Program-made: the position numbers and the translations under genes | Origin: Hydractinia symbiolongicarpus | Taxonomy: Eukaryota > Cnidaria > Hydrozoa > Anthoathecata > Hydractiniidae | Direction: 5' to 3' | DNA: 64,000 nucleotides | Assembly (NCBI RefSeq): GCF_029227915.1 | Contig: NC_079880.1 | Span: forward strand, 27,399,501 to 27,463,500 | Notes under the pieces: generated by a model | Told to the model about the DNA's origin: nothing | The model's database searches: none | The model's input: only the letters and a program-made list of their open reading frames with translations | Shown here: piece after piece, positions 37,701 to 51,446 of the stretch | How the letters are laid out: each line of letters starts with the position of its first letter | How positions within the stretch are numbered: the stretch's first letter is position 1

Positions 37701-40700
37701 CACAGAGCATAGTGTATTCGCTGAATTCCAGCAATAATGTCGAATTAAAAAGAATGTTATTCCTTGGAGTCCAATTGGCTCATTTTTTGCATTTATAAGG
37801 TCACAGTCCATAATCAGTTCAATTAAGTCCCACAGTCGATCGTTTCACTGTTAAAAGCGATGCAACCTAGTAATATCGGAAAAATATCGCTAAATACATG
37901 TTGGTACGAATATGTGACCCAACCTTTGTAACTCAAACGGACTGACGCCGTTAGAAAGTAAGTGAGATGTAGTTTTTGAGACTGTCGCTCTTTCTTCAGC
38001 ACGCGATAACGGCTAGGATTGGTCCGACATTAAAGATTGACTTATTTATTTAAATTTTTAAATGAAGTGCTACCACAGCGCCCAGTGTAATCGCTTAGTT
38101 CCGGCAATCATGTCAAATTAAGAAGAATGTTATTTCTTGAAGTCCAATTGTCTCCCTTTCACATTTATAAGGTCACAGTCTAAAATCAGTTCAATGAAGT
38201 CCCACAGTCAATCGTTTCACTGTTAAAAGCGATGCAACCCAGTAATTGCAAAAAATATCGCTAAATACATGTTGGTACGAATATGTGACGCAACCGTTGT
38301 AACTCAAACGGACTGATACCGCTAGAAAGTCATTGAAATGTAGTTTTTGAGACTGTCTCTATTTCTTCAGCGCGCGATAACGGCTAGGATAGGTCCCACA
38401 GTAAAAAATGACTTATTTATTTAATTTTTTAAAGGAAGCGCTACCACAGCGCCCAGTGTATTCCCTGAGTTCCGGGAATCATGTCAAATTAAAAAGAATG
38501 TTATTTCTTGGAGTCCAGTTGGCTAACTTATCACATTTATAAGGTCACAGTCCAAAATTAGTTCAATTAAGTCCCACAGTCAATCATTTCATTGTTAAAA
38601 GCGATATAACTTAGTAATATCGGAAAAATGTCAGTAATTACATGTTGGTACGAATATTTGACGGAACTGTTGGATCTCAAACGGATTGATACCGGTACGA
38701 AGTCAATGAGATGTAGTTTTTGAGAGTGTCTCTATTTCTTCAGTGCGTGCTAACGGCCAGGATTGGTGGCACAGTAAAAAAAGACTTATTTATCTAAATT
38801 CTTAAAGCAGCGCTACCACAGAGCATAGTGTACTCGCTGAATTCCAGCAATCTTGTCGAATTAAGAAGAATGTTATTCCTTGGATTCCAATTGGCCCATT
38901 TATTGCATTTATAAGGTCACAGTCCAGAATCAGTTTAATTAAATCCCACAGTCAATCGTTTCACTGTTAAAAGCGATAAAACCTAGTAATATCGGAAAAA
39001 AATCACTATCTACATGTTGGTACGAATATGTGACGCAACCGTTGTAACTGAAACGGACTGATACCGTTAGAAATAAATTGAAATGTAGTTTTTGAAGCTG
39101 TCTCTATTTCTTCAGCGCGAACTAACGGCTGGGATTGGTCCCACAGTAAAAAAAGACTTATTTATCTAAATTTTTAAAAAAGCGCTACCACAAAGCATAG
39201 TGTACTTGCTGAATTCCAGCAATCATGTCGAATTAAGAAGAATGTTACTCCTTGGAGTCCAATTTGCTCATTTATCGCATTGATAAGGTCACAGTCCAGA
39301 ATCAGTTCAGTTAAGTCCCACAGTCAATCATTTCATTGTTAAAAGCGATATAAGTTAGTAATATCGGAAAAATGTCACTAAATACACGCTCGTACGAATA
39401 TGTGACGCAACCGTTGTAACTCAAACGGACTGATACCGCTAGAAAGTCATTGAAATGTAGTTTTTGAAACTGTCTCTATTTCTTCGGTGCGCGATAACGG
39501 CTAGGATTGTTCCCACAGTAAAAAATGACTTATTTATCTTAAGTTTTAAATGAAGCGCTTCCATGGCGCCCAGTGTAATCACTGAGTTCCGACAATCATG
39601 TCAAAGTAAGAAGAATGTTATTTTTTGGAGTCCAGCATGCTCACTTATCACATTTATAACGTTACAGGCCAGAGTTAGTTGAATTAAGTACCACCGTCAA
39701 TCGTTTCCATGTTAAAAGCGATGCCAACTAGTAAAATCAGAAAAATATCGCTAAATACATGTAGGTACGAATATGTGACGCAACCGTTGTAACTGAAACG
39801 GACTGATACCGTTAGAAAGTAGTTGAAATATAGTTTTTGAAACTGTCTCTATTTCTTCGGTGCGCGATAACGGCTAGGATTGGTCCCACAGTAAAAACTG
39901 AATGTTTTATCTTAATTTTTAAATGAAGCGCTACCACCGCGCCAAGTGTAATCGCTGAGTTTCGGCAATCATGTCAAATTAAGAAGAACGTTATTTCTTG
40001 AAGTCCAATTGTCTCACTTTCACAATTATAAGGTCACAGTCCACAATCAGTTCAATTAAGTCCCACAGTCAATCGTTTCACTGTTGAAAGCGATGCAACC
40101 TAGTAATATCCGAATACTATCGCTAAATACATGTTGGTAGGAATATGTGACCAAACCGTTGTAACTCAAACGGACTGACGCCGTTAGAAAGTAAGTGAGA
40201 TGTAGTTTTTGAAACTGTCGCTCTTTCTTCAGCGCGCGATAACGGCTTGGATTGGTCCGACATTAAAGATTGACTTATTTATTTAAATTTTTTAATGAAG
40301 TGCTACCACAGCGCCCACTTTAATCGCTGAGTTCCGGCAATCATGTCAAATTAAGAAGAATGTTATTATTTGAAGTCCAATTGTCTCCCTTTCACATTTA
40401 TAAGGTCACAGTCTAAAATCAGTTCAATGAAGTCCCACAGTCAATCGTTTCACTGTTAAATGCGATGCAACCTAGTAATTGCGAAAAATATCGCTAAATA
40501 CATGTTGGTACAAATATGTGACGCAACCGTTGTAACTGAAACGGACTGATACCGTTAGAAAGTAGTTGAAATGTAGTTTTTGAAACTGTCTCTATTTCTT
40601 CGGTGCGCGATAACGGCTAGGATTGTTCCCACAGTAAAAAATGACTTATTTATCTTAAGTTTTAAATGAAGCTCTTCCACGGCGCCCAGTGTAATCGCTG

Positions 40701-40896
40701 AGTTCCGACAATCATGTCAAAGTAAGAAGAATGTTATTTCTTGGAGTCTAGCTGGCTCACTTATCACATTTATAACGTTACAGGCCAGAGTTAGTTGAAT
40801 TAAGTCCCACCGTCAATCGTTTCACTGTTAAAAGCGATGCAACCTAGTAATATCAGAAAAATATCGCTAAATACATGTTGGTACGAATATGTGACC
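34611..40896. repeat. Divergent monomers between two homogenised domains
   Basis: Monomers here differ more from each other and from both sides. Examples are CATGTCAAATTGGAAAGAACG with TTCTTCGATTCTAAATG near 35500, repeated in modified form near 36990. A 5-bp insertion (GGATTGGATTTGTCCC) lies near 35779. Local duplication is limited: about 36340-36977 matches 37459-38096 at 1,119 bp (GGCCCCACAG at 36530/37649), and GATTGTTCCCAC recurs at 39504/40621 (1,117 bp). Left-domain markers such as TTGGATCC stop before this interval, and right-domain markers such as GCGAACTAACGGCTGGG begin at about 39.1 kb. Confidence 0.75.
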
Positions 40897-43124
40897 CAAC
40901 CGTTGTAAATCAAACGGACTGACACCGATAGAAAGTCAGTGAAATGTCGTATTTGTAACTGTATCTACTTCTTTAGCGCGCGCTAACGGTTAGGATTGGT
41001 CCCACAGTAAAAACTGAATGTTTTATCTTAATTTTTAAATGAAGCGCTACCACTGCGCCCAGTGTAATCGCTGAGTTTCGGCAATCATGTCAAATTAAGA
41101 AGAATGTTATTTCTTGGAGTCCAATTGTCTCACTTTCACATTTATAAGGTCAAAGTCCACAATCAGTTCAATTAAGTCCCACAGTCAATCGTTTCAGTGT
41201 TAAAAGCGATATAACTTAGTAATATCGGAAAACTGTCACTAAATACATGTTGGTACGAATATGTGACACAACCGTTGTAACACAAACGGATTGATACCGC
41301 CAAAAAATCAATAAAATGTAGTTTTTGAGAATGCCTCTATTTTTTGGCGTGTGCTAACGGCCAGGATTGGTATCGCAGTAAAAAAAGACTTACTTATCTA
41401 TAGTTTTTGAAAAAAGCGCTACCACAGAGCATAGTGTACTCGCTGATTTCCAACAATCATGTCAAAGTAAGAAGAATATTATTTCTTGGAGTCCAGTTGA
41501 CTCACTTATCACATTTATAAGGTCACAGGCCAAAGTTAGTTCAATTAAGTCCCACAGTCAATTATTTTATTGTTAAAAGCGATATAACTTAGTGATATCG
41601 GAAAACTGTCACCAAATACATGTTCGTACGAATATGTGACGCCACCGTTGTAACTCAAACGGATTGATACCGCCAAAAAGCAATGAAATGTAGTTTTTGA
41701 GAATGCCTCTGTTTTTTCGGCGCGTACTAACGGCCAGGATTGGTCCCACAGTAAAAAAGGCTTACTTATCTAAACTTCTAAATGAAGTGCTACAACAGCG
41801 CCCAGTGTAATCGCTGAGTTCCGGCAATCATGTCAAATTAAGAAGAATGTTATTTCTTGAAGTCCAATTGTCTCCCTTTCACATTTATAAGGTCACAGTC
41901 TAAAATCAGTTCAATGAAGTCCCACAGTCAATCGTTTCACTGTTAAAAGCGATGCAACCTAGTAATTGCGAAAAATATCGCTAAATACATGTTGGTACGA
42001 ATATGTGACCCAACCGTTGTAAATCAAACGGACTGACACCGATAGAAAGTCAGTGAAATGTCGTATTTGTAACTGTCTCTACTTCTTTAGCGCGCGCTAA
42101 CGGTTAGGATTGGTCCCACAGTAAAAACTGAATGTTTTATCTTAATTTTTAAATGAAGCGCTACCACTGCGCCCAGTGTAATCGCTGAGTTTCGGCAATC
42201 ATGTCAAATTAAGAAGAATGTTATTTCTTGGAGTCCAATTGTCTCACTTTCACATTTATAAGGTCAAAGTCCACAATCAGTTCAATTAAGTCCCACAGTC
42301 AATCGTTTCAGTGTTAAAAGCGATATAACTTAGTAATATCGGAAAACTGTCACTAAATACATGTTGGTACGAATATGTGACACAACCGTTGTAACACAAA
42401 CGGATTGATACCGCCAAAAAATCAATAAAATGTAGTTTTTGAGAATGCCTCTATTTTCTTGGCGTGTGCTAACGGCCAGGATTGGTATCGCAGTAAAAAA
42501 AGACTTACTTATCTATAGTTTTTGAAAAAAGCGCTACCACAGAGCATAGTGTACTCGCTGATTTCCAACAATCATGTCAAAGTAAGAAGAATATTATTTC
42601 TTGGAGTCCAGTTGGCTCACTTATCACATTTATAAGGTCACAGGCCAAAGTTAGTTCAATTAAGTCCCACAGTCAATTATTTTATTGTTAAAAGCGATAT
42701 AACTTAGTGATATCGGAAAACTGTCACTAAATACATGTTCGTACGAATATGTGACGCCATCGTTGTAACTCAAACGGATTGATACCGCCAAAAAGCAATG
42801 AAATGTAGTTTTTGAGAATGCCTCTGTTTTTCCGGCGCGTACTAACGGCCAGAATTGGTCCCACAGTAAAAAAGGCTTACTTATCTAAACTTCTAAATGA
42901 AGTGCTACCACAGCGCCCAGTGTAATCGCTGAGTTCCGGCAATCATGTCAAATTAAGAAGAATGTTATTTCTTGAAGTCCAATTGTCTCCCTTTCACATT
43001 TATAAGGTCAGAGTCTAAAATCAGTTCAATGAAGTCCCACAGTCAATCGTTTCACTGTTAAAAGCGATGCAACCTAGTAATTGCGAAAAATATCGCTAAA
43101 TACATGTTGGTACGAATATGTGAC
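40897..43124. repeat. Trimer, two copies of 1,114 bp
   Basis: GACACCGATAGAAAG at 40921 and 42035 gives a 1,114-bp offset that holds from about 40.9 to 42.0 kb. Shared rare variants are GTCGTATTTGTAACTG, CTTATCTATAGTTTTTG, GGTATCGCAG and TCTCCCTTTCACATT. The unit is a few bases shorter than three standard monomers because of small deletions such as CAAAAAGCAATGAAATG. The exact edges are not certain. Confidence 0.78.
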
Positions 43125-46100
43125 GCAACCGTTGTAACTCAAACGGACTGATACCGCTAGAAAGTCATTGAAATGTAGTTTTTGAAACTGTCTCTATTTT
43201 TTCAGCGCGCGATAACGGCTAGGATAGGTCCCACAGTAAAAAATGACTTATTTATTTAATTTTTTAAATGAAGCGCTATCACAGCGCCCAGTGTATTCCC
43301 TGAGTTCCGGCAATCATGTCAAATTAAGAAGAATGTTATTTCTCGGAGTCCAGTTGGCTAACTTATCACATTTATAAGGTCACAGTCCAAAATTAGTTCA
43401 ATTAAGTCCCACAGTCAATAATTTCATTGTTAAAAGCGATATAACTTAGTAATATCGGAAAAATGTCAGTAAATACATGTTGGTACGAATATTTGACGCA
43501 ACTGTTGGATCTCAAACGGATTGATACCGGCACGAAGTCAATGAGATGTAGTTTTTGAGAATGTCTCTATTTCTTTAGCGCGAACTAACGGCTGGGATTG
43601 GTCCCACAGTAAAAAAAGACTTATTTATCTAAATTTTTAAAAAAGCGCTACCACAAAGCATAGTGTACATGCTGAATTCCAGCAATCATGTCGAATTAAG
43701 AAGAACGTTACTCCTTGGAGTCCAATTTGCTCATTTATCGCATTGATAAGGTCATAGTCGAGAATCAGTTCAGTTAAGTCCCACAGTCAATCGTTTCACT
43801 GTTAAAAGCGATGCAACATAGTAATAGCGGAAAATTGTCGCTAAATGCATGTTGGTACGAATATGTGACGCAACCGTTGTAACTCAAACGGACTGATACC
43901 GCTAGAAAGTCATTGAAATGTAGTTTTTGAAACTGTCTCTATTTCTTCAGCGCGCGATAACGGCTAGGATAGGTCCCACAGTAAAAAATGACTTATTTAT
44001 CTAAATTCTTAAAGCAGCGCTACCACAGAGCATAGTGTACTCGCTGAATTCCTGCAATCTTGTCGAATTAAGAAGAATGTTATTCCTTGGATTCCAATTG
44101 GCCCATTTATTGCATTTATAAGGTCACAGTCCAGAATCAGTTTAATTAAATCCCACAGTCAATCGTTTCACTGTTAAAAGCGATACAACCTAGTAATATC
44201 GGAAAAAAATGACTATCTACATGTTGGTACGAATATGTGACGCCGCCGTTGTAACTGAAACGGACTGATACCGTTAGAAAGTAATTGAAATGTAGTTTTT
44301 GAAGCTGTCTCTATTTCTTCAGCGCGAACTAACGGCTGGGATTGGTCCCACAGTAAAAAAAGACTTATTTATCTAAATTTTTAAAAAAGCGCTACCACAA
44401 AGCATAGTGTACATGCTGAATTCCAGCAATCATGTCGAATTAAGAAGAATGTTACTCCTTGGAGTCCAATTTGCTCATTTATCGCATTGATAAGGTCATA
44501 GTCGAGAATCAGTTCAGTTAAGTCCCACAGTCAATCGTTTCACTGTTAAAAGCGATGCAACATAGTAATAGCGGAAAATTGTCGCTAAATGCATGTTGGT
44601 ACGAATATGTGACGCAACCGTTGTAACTCAAACGGACTGATACCGCCAGAAAGTCATTAAAATGTAGTTTTTAAAACTGTCTCTAATTCTTCGGCGCGCG
44701 ATAACGGCTAGGATTGTTCCCACAGTAAAAAATGACTTATTTTTCTTAAGTTTTACATGAAGCGCTTCCACGGCGCCCAGTGTAATCGCTGAGTTCCGAC
44801 AATCATGTCAAAGTAAGAAGAATGTTATTTCTTGGAGTCTAGCTGGCTCATTTATCACATTTATAACGTTACAGGCCAGAGTTAGTTGAATTAAGTCCCA
44901 CCGTCAATCGTTTCACTGTTAAAAGCGATGCAACCTAGTAATATCAGAAAAATATCGCTAAATACATGTTGGTACGAATATGTGACCCAACCGTTGTAAA
45001 TCAAACGGACTGACACCGATAGAAAGTCAGGGAAATGTCGTATTTGTAACTGTCTCTACTTCTTTAGCGCGCGCTAACGATTAGGATTGGTCCCACAGTA
45101 AAAACTGAATGTTTTATCTTAATTTTTAAATGAAGCGCTACCACTGCGCCCAGTGTAATCGCTGAGTTTCGGCAATCATGTCAAATTAAGAAGAATGTTA
45201 TTTCTTGGAGTCCAATTGTCTCACTTTCACATTTATAAGGTCAAAGTCCACAATCAGTTCAATTAAGTCCCACAGTCAATCGTTTCAGTGTTAAAAGCGA
45301 TATAACTTAGTAATATCGGAAAACTGTCACTAAATACATGTTGGTACGAATATGTGACACAACCGTTGTAACACAAACGGATTGATACCGCCAAAAAATC
45401 AATAAAATGTAGTTTTTGAGAATGCCTCTATTTTTTTGGCGTGTGCTAACGGCCAGGATTGGTATCGCAGTAAAAAAAGACTTACTTATCTATAGTTTTT
45501 GAAAAAAGCGCTACCACAGAGCATAGTGTACTCGCTGATTTCCAACAATCATGTCAAAGTAAGAAGAATATTATTTCTTGGAGTCCAGTTGGCTCACTTA
45601 TCACATTTATAAGGTCACAGGCCAAAGTTAGTTCAATTAAGTCCCACAGTCAATTATTTTATTGTTAAAAGCGATATAACTTAGTGATATCGGAAAACTG
45701 TCACTAAACACATGTTCGTACGAATATGTGACGCCACCGTTGTAACTCAAACGGATTGATACCGCCAAAAAGCAATGAAATTTAGTTTTTGAGAATGCCT
45801 CTGTTTTTTCGGCGCGTACTAACGGCCAGGATTGGTCCCACAGTAAAAAAGGCTTACTTATCTAAACTTCTAAATGAAGTGCTACCACAGCGCCCAGTGT
45901 AATCGCTGAGTTCCGGCAATCATGTCAAATTAAGAAGAATGTTATTTCTTGAAGTCCAATTGTCTCCCTTTCACATTTATAAGGTCACAGTCTAAAATCA
46001 GTTCAATGAAGTCCCACAGTCAATCGTTTCACTGTTAAAAGCGATGCAACCTAGTAATTGCGAAAAATATCGCTAAATACATGTTGGTACGAATATGTGA

Positions 46101-46552
46101 CGCAACCGTTGTAACTCAAACGGACTGGTACCGCTAGAAAGTCATTGAAATGTAGTTTTTGAAACTGTCTCTATTTCTTCAGCGCGCGATGTCGGCTAGG
46201 ATAGATCCCACAGTAAAAAATGACTTATTAAGTTAATTTTTTAAATGAAGCGCTACCACAGCGCCCAGTGTATTCCCTGAGTTCCGGCAATCATGTCAAA
46301 TTAAGAAGAATGTTATTTCTTGGAGTACAGTTGGCTAACTTATCACATTTATAAGGTCACAGTCCAAAATTAGTTCAATTAAGTCCCACAGTCAATCATT
46401 TCATTGTTAAAAGCGATATAACTTAGTAATATCGGAAAAATATCAGTAAATACATGTTGGTACGAATATTTGACGCAACTGTTGGATCTCAAACGGATTG
46501 ATACCGGCACGAAGTCAATGAGATGTAGTTTTTGAGAATGTCTCTATTTCTT
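41985..46552. repeat. Octamer, 2,977-bp offset duplication
   Basis: About 41985-43575 matches 44962-46552 at 2,977 bp (GACACC at 42035/45012, and CGGAG at 43344 against TGGAG at 46321). The match ends where TTTAGCGCGAACTAACGG is replaced by TTCAGTGCGTGCTAACGG. Between the copies, about 43581-43900 also matches 44325-44640 at 744 bp, a dimer step marked by GCGAACTAACGGCTGGG and GTACATGCTG. Confidence 0.75.
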
Positions 46553-47030
46553 CAGTGCGTGCTAACGGCCAGGATTGGTGGCACAGTAAAAAAAGACTTA
46601 TTTATCTAAATTCTTAAAGCAGCGCTACCACAGAGCATAGTGTACTCGCTGAATTCCAGCAATCTTGTCGAATTAAGAAGAATGTTATTCCTTGGATTCC
46701 AATTGGCCCATTTATTACATTTATAAGGTCACAGTCCAGAATCAGTTTAATTAAATCCCACAGTGAATCGTTTCACTGTTAAAAGCGATACAACCTAGTA
46801 ATATCGGAAAAAAATCACTATCTACATGTTGGTACGAATATGTGACGAAACCGTTGTAACTGAAACGGAATGATACCGTTAGAAAGTAATTGAAATGTAG
46901 TTTTTGAAGCTGTCTCTATTTCTTCAGTGCGAACTAACGGCTGGGATTGGTCCCACAGTAAAAAAAGACTTATTTATCTAAATTTTCAAAAAAGCGCTAC
47001 CACAAAGCATAGTGTACTTGCTGAATTCCA
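44000..47030. repeat. Eight-monomer block, source-like copy
   Basis: Matches 51447-54106. The offset is 7,447 bp up to about 45949 (AATGACTATCTAC at 44208/51655, GACACC at 45012/52459), then 7,076 bp. The change equals one monomer, present here at about 45950-46320 and absent from the right copy. Rare shared text includes GAATTCCTGCAATCTTG. Confidence 0.78.
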
Positions 47031-50000
47031 GCAATCATGTCTAATTAAAAAAAAATGTTACTCCTTGGAGTCCAATTTGCTCATTTATCGCATTGATAAG
47101 GTCACAGTCCAGAATCAGTTCAGTTAAGTCCCACATTCAATCGTTTCACTGTTAAAAGCGAATCAACATAGTAATAGCGGAAAATTGTCGCTAAATGCAT
47201 GTTGGTACGAATATGTGACGCAACCGTTGTAACTCAAACGGACTGATACCGCCAGAAAGTCATTGGAATGTAGTTTTTGAAACTGTCTCTATTTCTTCGG
47301 CGCGCGATAACGGCTAGGATTGTTCCCACAGTAAAAAATGACTTATTTTTCTTAAGTTTTACATGAAGCGCTTCCACGGCGCCCAGTGAAATCGCTGAGT
47401 TCCAACAATCATGTCAAAGTAAGAAGAATGTTATTTCTTGGAGTCCAGCTGGCTCACTTATCACATTTATAACGTTACAGGCCAAAGTTAGTTGAATTAA
47501 ATCCCACAGTCAATCATTTCAACGTTAAAAGCGATATGACTTAGTAATATCGGAAAAATGTCGCTAAATACATGTTGGTACGAATATGTGACGCAACCGT
47601 TGTAACTCAAACGGACTGATACCGCTAGAAAGTCATTGAAATATAGTTTTTGAGAATGTCTCTATTTCTTCAATGCGTGCTAACGGCCAGGATTGGTTCC
47701 ACAGTAAAAAAAGATTTATTTATCTAAGTTTTTGAAAAAAGCGCTACCACAGAGCATAGTGTACTCGCTAAATTCCAGCAATCATGTCGAGTTAAGAAGA
47801 ATGTTATTCCTTGCAGTCCAATTGGCTCATTTATCGCATTTATAAGGTCACAGTCCAGAATCAGTCCAACTAAGTCCCATAGTCAATCGCTTCACTGTTA
47901 AAAGCGATACAACTTAGTAATATTGGAAAAAAATCACTAAATACATGTTGGGACGAATATTTAACGCAACCATTGTAACTCAAACGGACTGATACCGCCA
48001 CGAAGTCAATGAGATTTAGTTTTTGAGAATGTCTCTATTTCTTCAGTGCGTGCTAACGGACAGGATTGGTCCCACAGTAAAAAAAGACTTATTTATCTAA
48101 ATTTTTTAAAAAAAGCGCTACCACAGAGCATAGTGTACTTGCTGAATTCCAGCAATCATGTCGAATTAAGAAGAATGTTATTCCTTGGAGTCTAATTTGC
48201 CCATTTATCGCATTTATAAGGTCACCGTGAAGAATCAGTTTAGTTAAGTCCCACAGTTAATCGTTTCACTGTTAAAAGCGATGCAACATAGTAATAGCGG
48301 AAGAATGTCGCTAAATACATGTTGATACGAATATGTGACGCAACCGTTGTAACTTAAACGGACTGATACTGCTAGAAAGTCATTGAAATGTAGTTTCTGA
48401 AACTGTCTCTAATTCTTCGGTGCGCGATAACGGCTAGGATTGGTCCCACAGTAAAAAATGACTTATTTATCTAAATTTTTAATTGAAGCGCTTCCACAGC
48501 GCCCAGTGTAATTGCTGAGTTCCGGCAATCATGTCAAATTAAGAAGAATGTTATTTCTTGGAGTCCAATTGTCTCATTTATCACATTTATCAGGTCACAG
48601 TCCAAAGTTAGTTCAATTAAGTCCCACCGTCAATCATTTCACTGTTAAAAGCGATGCAACCTAGCAATATCCGAAAAATATCGCAAAATACATGTTGGTA
48701 CGAATATGTGACCCAACCGTTGTAAATCAAATGGACTGCAACGTTAGAAAGTCAGTGAAATGTCGTATTTGTAACTGTCTCTAATTCTTCAGCGCGCTCT
48801 AACGGTTAGGATTGGTCCCACAGTGAAAACTGAATGTTTTATCTTAATTTTTAAATGAAGCGCTACCACTGCGTCCAGTGTAATCTCTGAGTTTCGGCAA
48901 TCATGTCAAATTAAGAAGAATGTTATTTCTTGAAGTCCAATTGTCTCACATTTACATTTATAAGGTCACCGTCAACAATCAGTTCAATTAAGTCCCACAG
49001 TCAATGGTTTCACTGTTGAAAGCGATGCAACCTAGTAATATCCGAATACTATCGCTAAATACATGTTGGTACGAATATGTGACCCAACCTTTGTAACTCA
49101 AACGGACTGACGCCGTTAGAAAGTAAGTGAGATGTAGTTTTTGAAACTGTCGCTCTTTCTTCAGCACGCGATAACGGCTAGGATTGGTCCGACATTAAAG
49201 AATGACTTATTTATTTAAATTTTTAAATGAAGCGCTTCCACAGCGCCCAGTGTAATTGCTGAGTTCCGGCAATCATGTCAAATTAAGGAGAATGTTATTT
49301 CTTGGAGTCCAATTGTCTCATTTATCACATTTATCAGGTCACAGTCCAAAGTTAGTTTAATTAAGTCCCACTGTCAATCGTTTCACTGTTAAAAGCGATG
49401 CAACCTAGTAATATCCGAAAAATATCGAAAAATACATGTTGGTACTAATATGTGACCCAACCGTTGTAAATCAAATGGACTGACACCGTTAGAAAGTCAG
49501 TGAAATGTCGGATTTGTAACTGTCTCTAATTCTTCAGCGCGCTCTAACGGTTAGGATTGGTCCCACAGTGAAAACTGAATGTTTTATCTTAATTTTTAAA
49601 TGAAGCGCTACCACTGCACCCAGTGTAATCTCTGAGATTCGGCAATCATGTCAAATTAAGAAGAATGTTATTTCTTGAAGTCCAATTGTCTCACATTTAC
49701 ATTTATAAGGTCACAGTCAACAATCAGTTCAATTAAGTCCCACAGTCAATGGTTTCACTGTTGAAAGCGATGCAACCTAGTAATATCCGAATACTATCGC
49801 TAAATACATGTTGGTACGAATATGTGACCCAAACTTTGTAACTCAAACGGACTGACGCCGTTAGAAAGTAAGTGAGATGTAGTTTTTGAAACTGTCGCTC
49901 TTTCTTCAGCACGCGATAACGGCTAGGATTGGTCCGACATTAAAGAATGACTTATTTATTTAAATTTTTAAATGAAGCGCTACCACAGCGCCCACTGTAA

Positions 50001-51446
50001 TCGTTGAGTTCCGGCAATCATGTCTAACTAAGAAGAATGTTATTCCTTGGAGTCCAGTTGGCTCACTTATCACATTTATCAGGTCACAGTCCAAAGTTAG
50101 TTCAATTAAGTCCCACAGTCAATCGTTTCACTGTTAAAAGCGATACAACCTAGTAATATCGGAAAAAAATGACTATCTACATGTTGGTACGAATATGTGA
50201 CGCAACCGTTGTAACTGAAACGGACTGATACCGCCAAGACGTCAATGACATGTAGTTTTTGAGAATGTCTCTATTTCTTCAGTGCGTGCTAACGGAAGGA
50301 TTGGTCCACAGTAAAAAAAGACTTATTTATCCTAATTTTTAAAGAAAGCGCTACCACAGAGCATAGCGTACTTGCTGAATTCCAGCAATCATGTCGAATT
50401 AAGAAGAATGTTATTCCTTGGAGTCCAATTGGCTCATTTATCGCATTTATAAGGTCACAGTCCAGAATCAGTTCAGTTAAGTCCCACAGTCAATCGTTTC
50501 ACTGTTAAAAGCGATGCAACATAGTAATAGCGGAAAAATGTCGCTAAATACATGTTGGTACGAGTACATGACGCAACCGTTGTAACTCAAACGGACTGAT
50601 ACCGCTAGAAAGTCATTGAAATGTAGTTTTTGAAACTGTTTCTATTTCTTCAGCGCGCGATAACGGCTAGAATTGGTCCCACAGTAAAAAATGACTTACT
50701 TATCTAAACTTCTAAATAAAGCGCTACCACAGAGCCTAGTGAAATCGCTGAAATGCCGCAATCATGTCAATTTAAGAAGAATGTTATTCCTTGGAGTCCA
50801 GTTGGCTCACTTATCCCATTTATCAGGTTACAGTCCAAAGTTAGTTCAATTAAGTCCCACAGTCAATCGTTTCACTGTTAAGAGCGATACAACCTAGTAA
50901 TATCGGAAAAAAATCACTATCTAGATGTTGGTACGAATATGTGACGTAACCGTTGTAACTGAAACGGACTGATACCGCCAAGACGTCAATGACATGTAGT
51001 TTGAGAATGTCTCTATTTCTTCAGTGCGTGCTAACGGCCAGGATTGGTTCCACAGTAAAAAACGAATTATTTAACTAAGTTTTTCAAAAAAGCGCTACCA
51101 CAGAGCATAGTGTACTCGCTGAGTTCCAGCAATCATGTCGAATTAAGAAGAATGTTATTCCTTGGAGTCCAGTTGGCTAACTTATCACATTTATAAGGTC
51201 ACAGTCCAAAATTAGTTCAATTAAGTCCCACAGTCAATAATTTCATTGTTAAAAGCGATATAACTTAGTAATATCGGAAAAATGTCAGTAAATACATGTT
51301 GGTACGAATATTTGACGCAACTGTTGGATCTCAAACGGATTGATACCGGCACGAAGTCAATGAGATGTAGTTTTTGAGAATGTCTCTATTTCTTCAGTGC
51401 GTGCTAACGGCCAGGATTGGTAGTACCGTAAAAAAAGACTTATTTA
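47031..51446. repeat. Mixed right-domain monomers with a 745-bp dimer
   Basis: About 48482-49226 and 49227-49971 match at 745 bp, two monomers (GATTGG at 49182/49927), with the ATATCCGAATACTATCGC and TCCGACATTAAAG markers. Flanking monomers match 58.6-59.4 kb at offsets of 11,165 and 10,791 bp, a one-monomer difference. 50.5-51.1 kb matches 55.0-55.6 kb at 4,467 bp. Small deletions here include GCTAACGGAAGGATTGGTCCACAG near 50289 and TGTAGTTTGAGAATG near 50995. No gene is seen. Confidence 0.72.

Noticed and set aside
37623-37811. 62-codon open frame on the minus strand
   Set aside because: Chance open frame in a divergent monomer; neighbouring monomers are closed in this frame.
46927-47127. 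Open frames of 66-70 codons here and at 54003 and 56234
   Set aside because: Satellite monomer in another frame. Copies differ by frame-changing small indels near the end, so the predicted ends do not agree.
47280-47320. Possible CENP-B box around TTCGGCGCGCGATAACGG
   Set aside because: The essential NTTCGNNNNANNCGGGN pattern is not met on this strand: the central A and the CGGG spacing fail.
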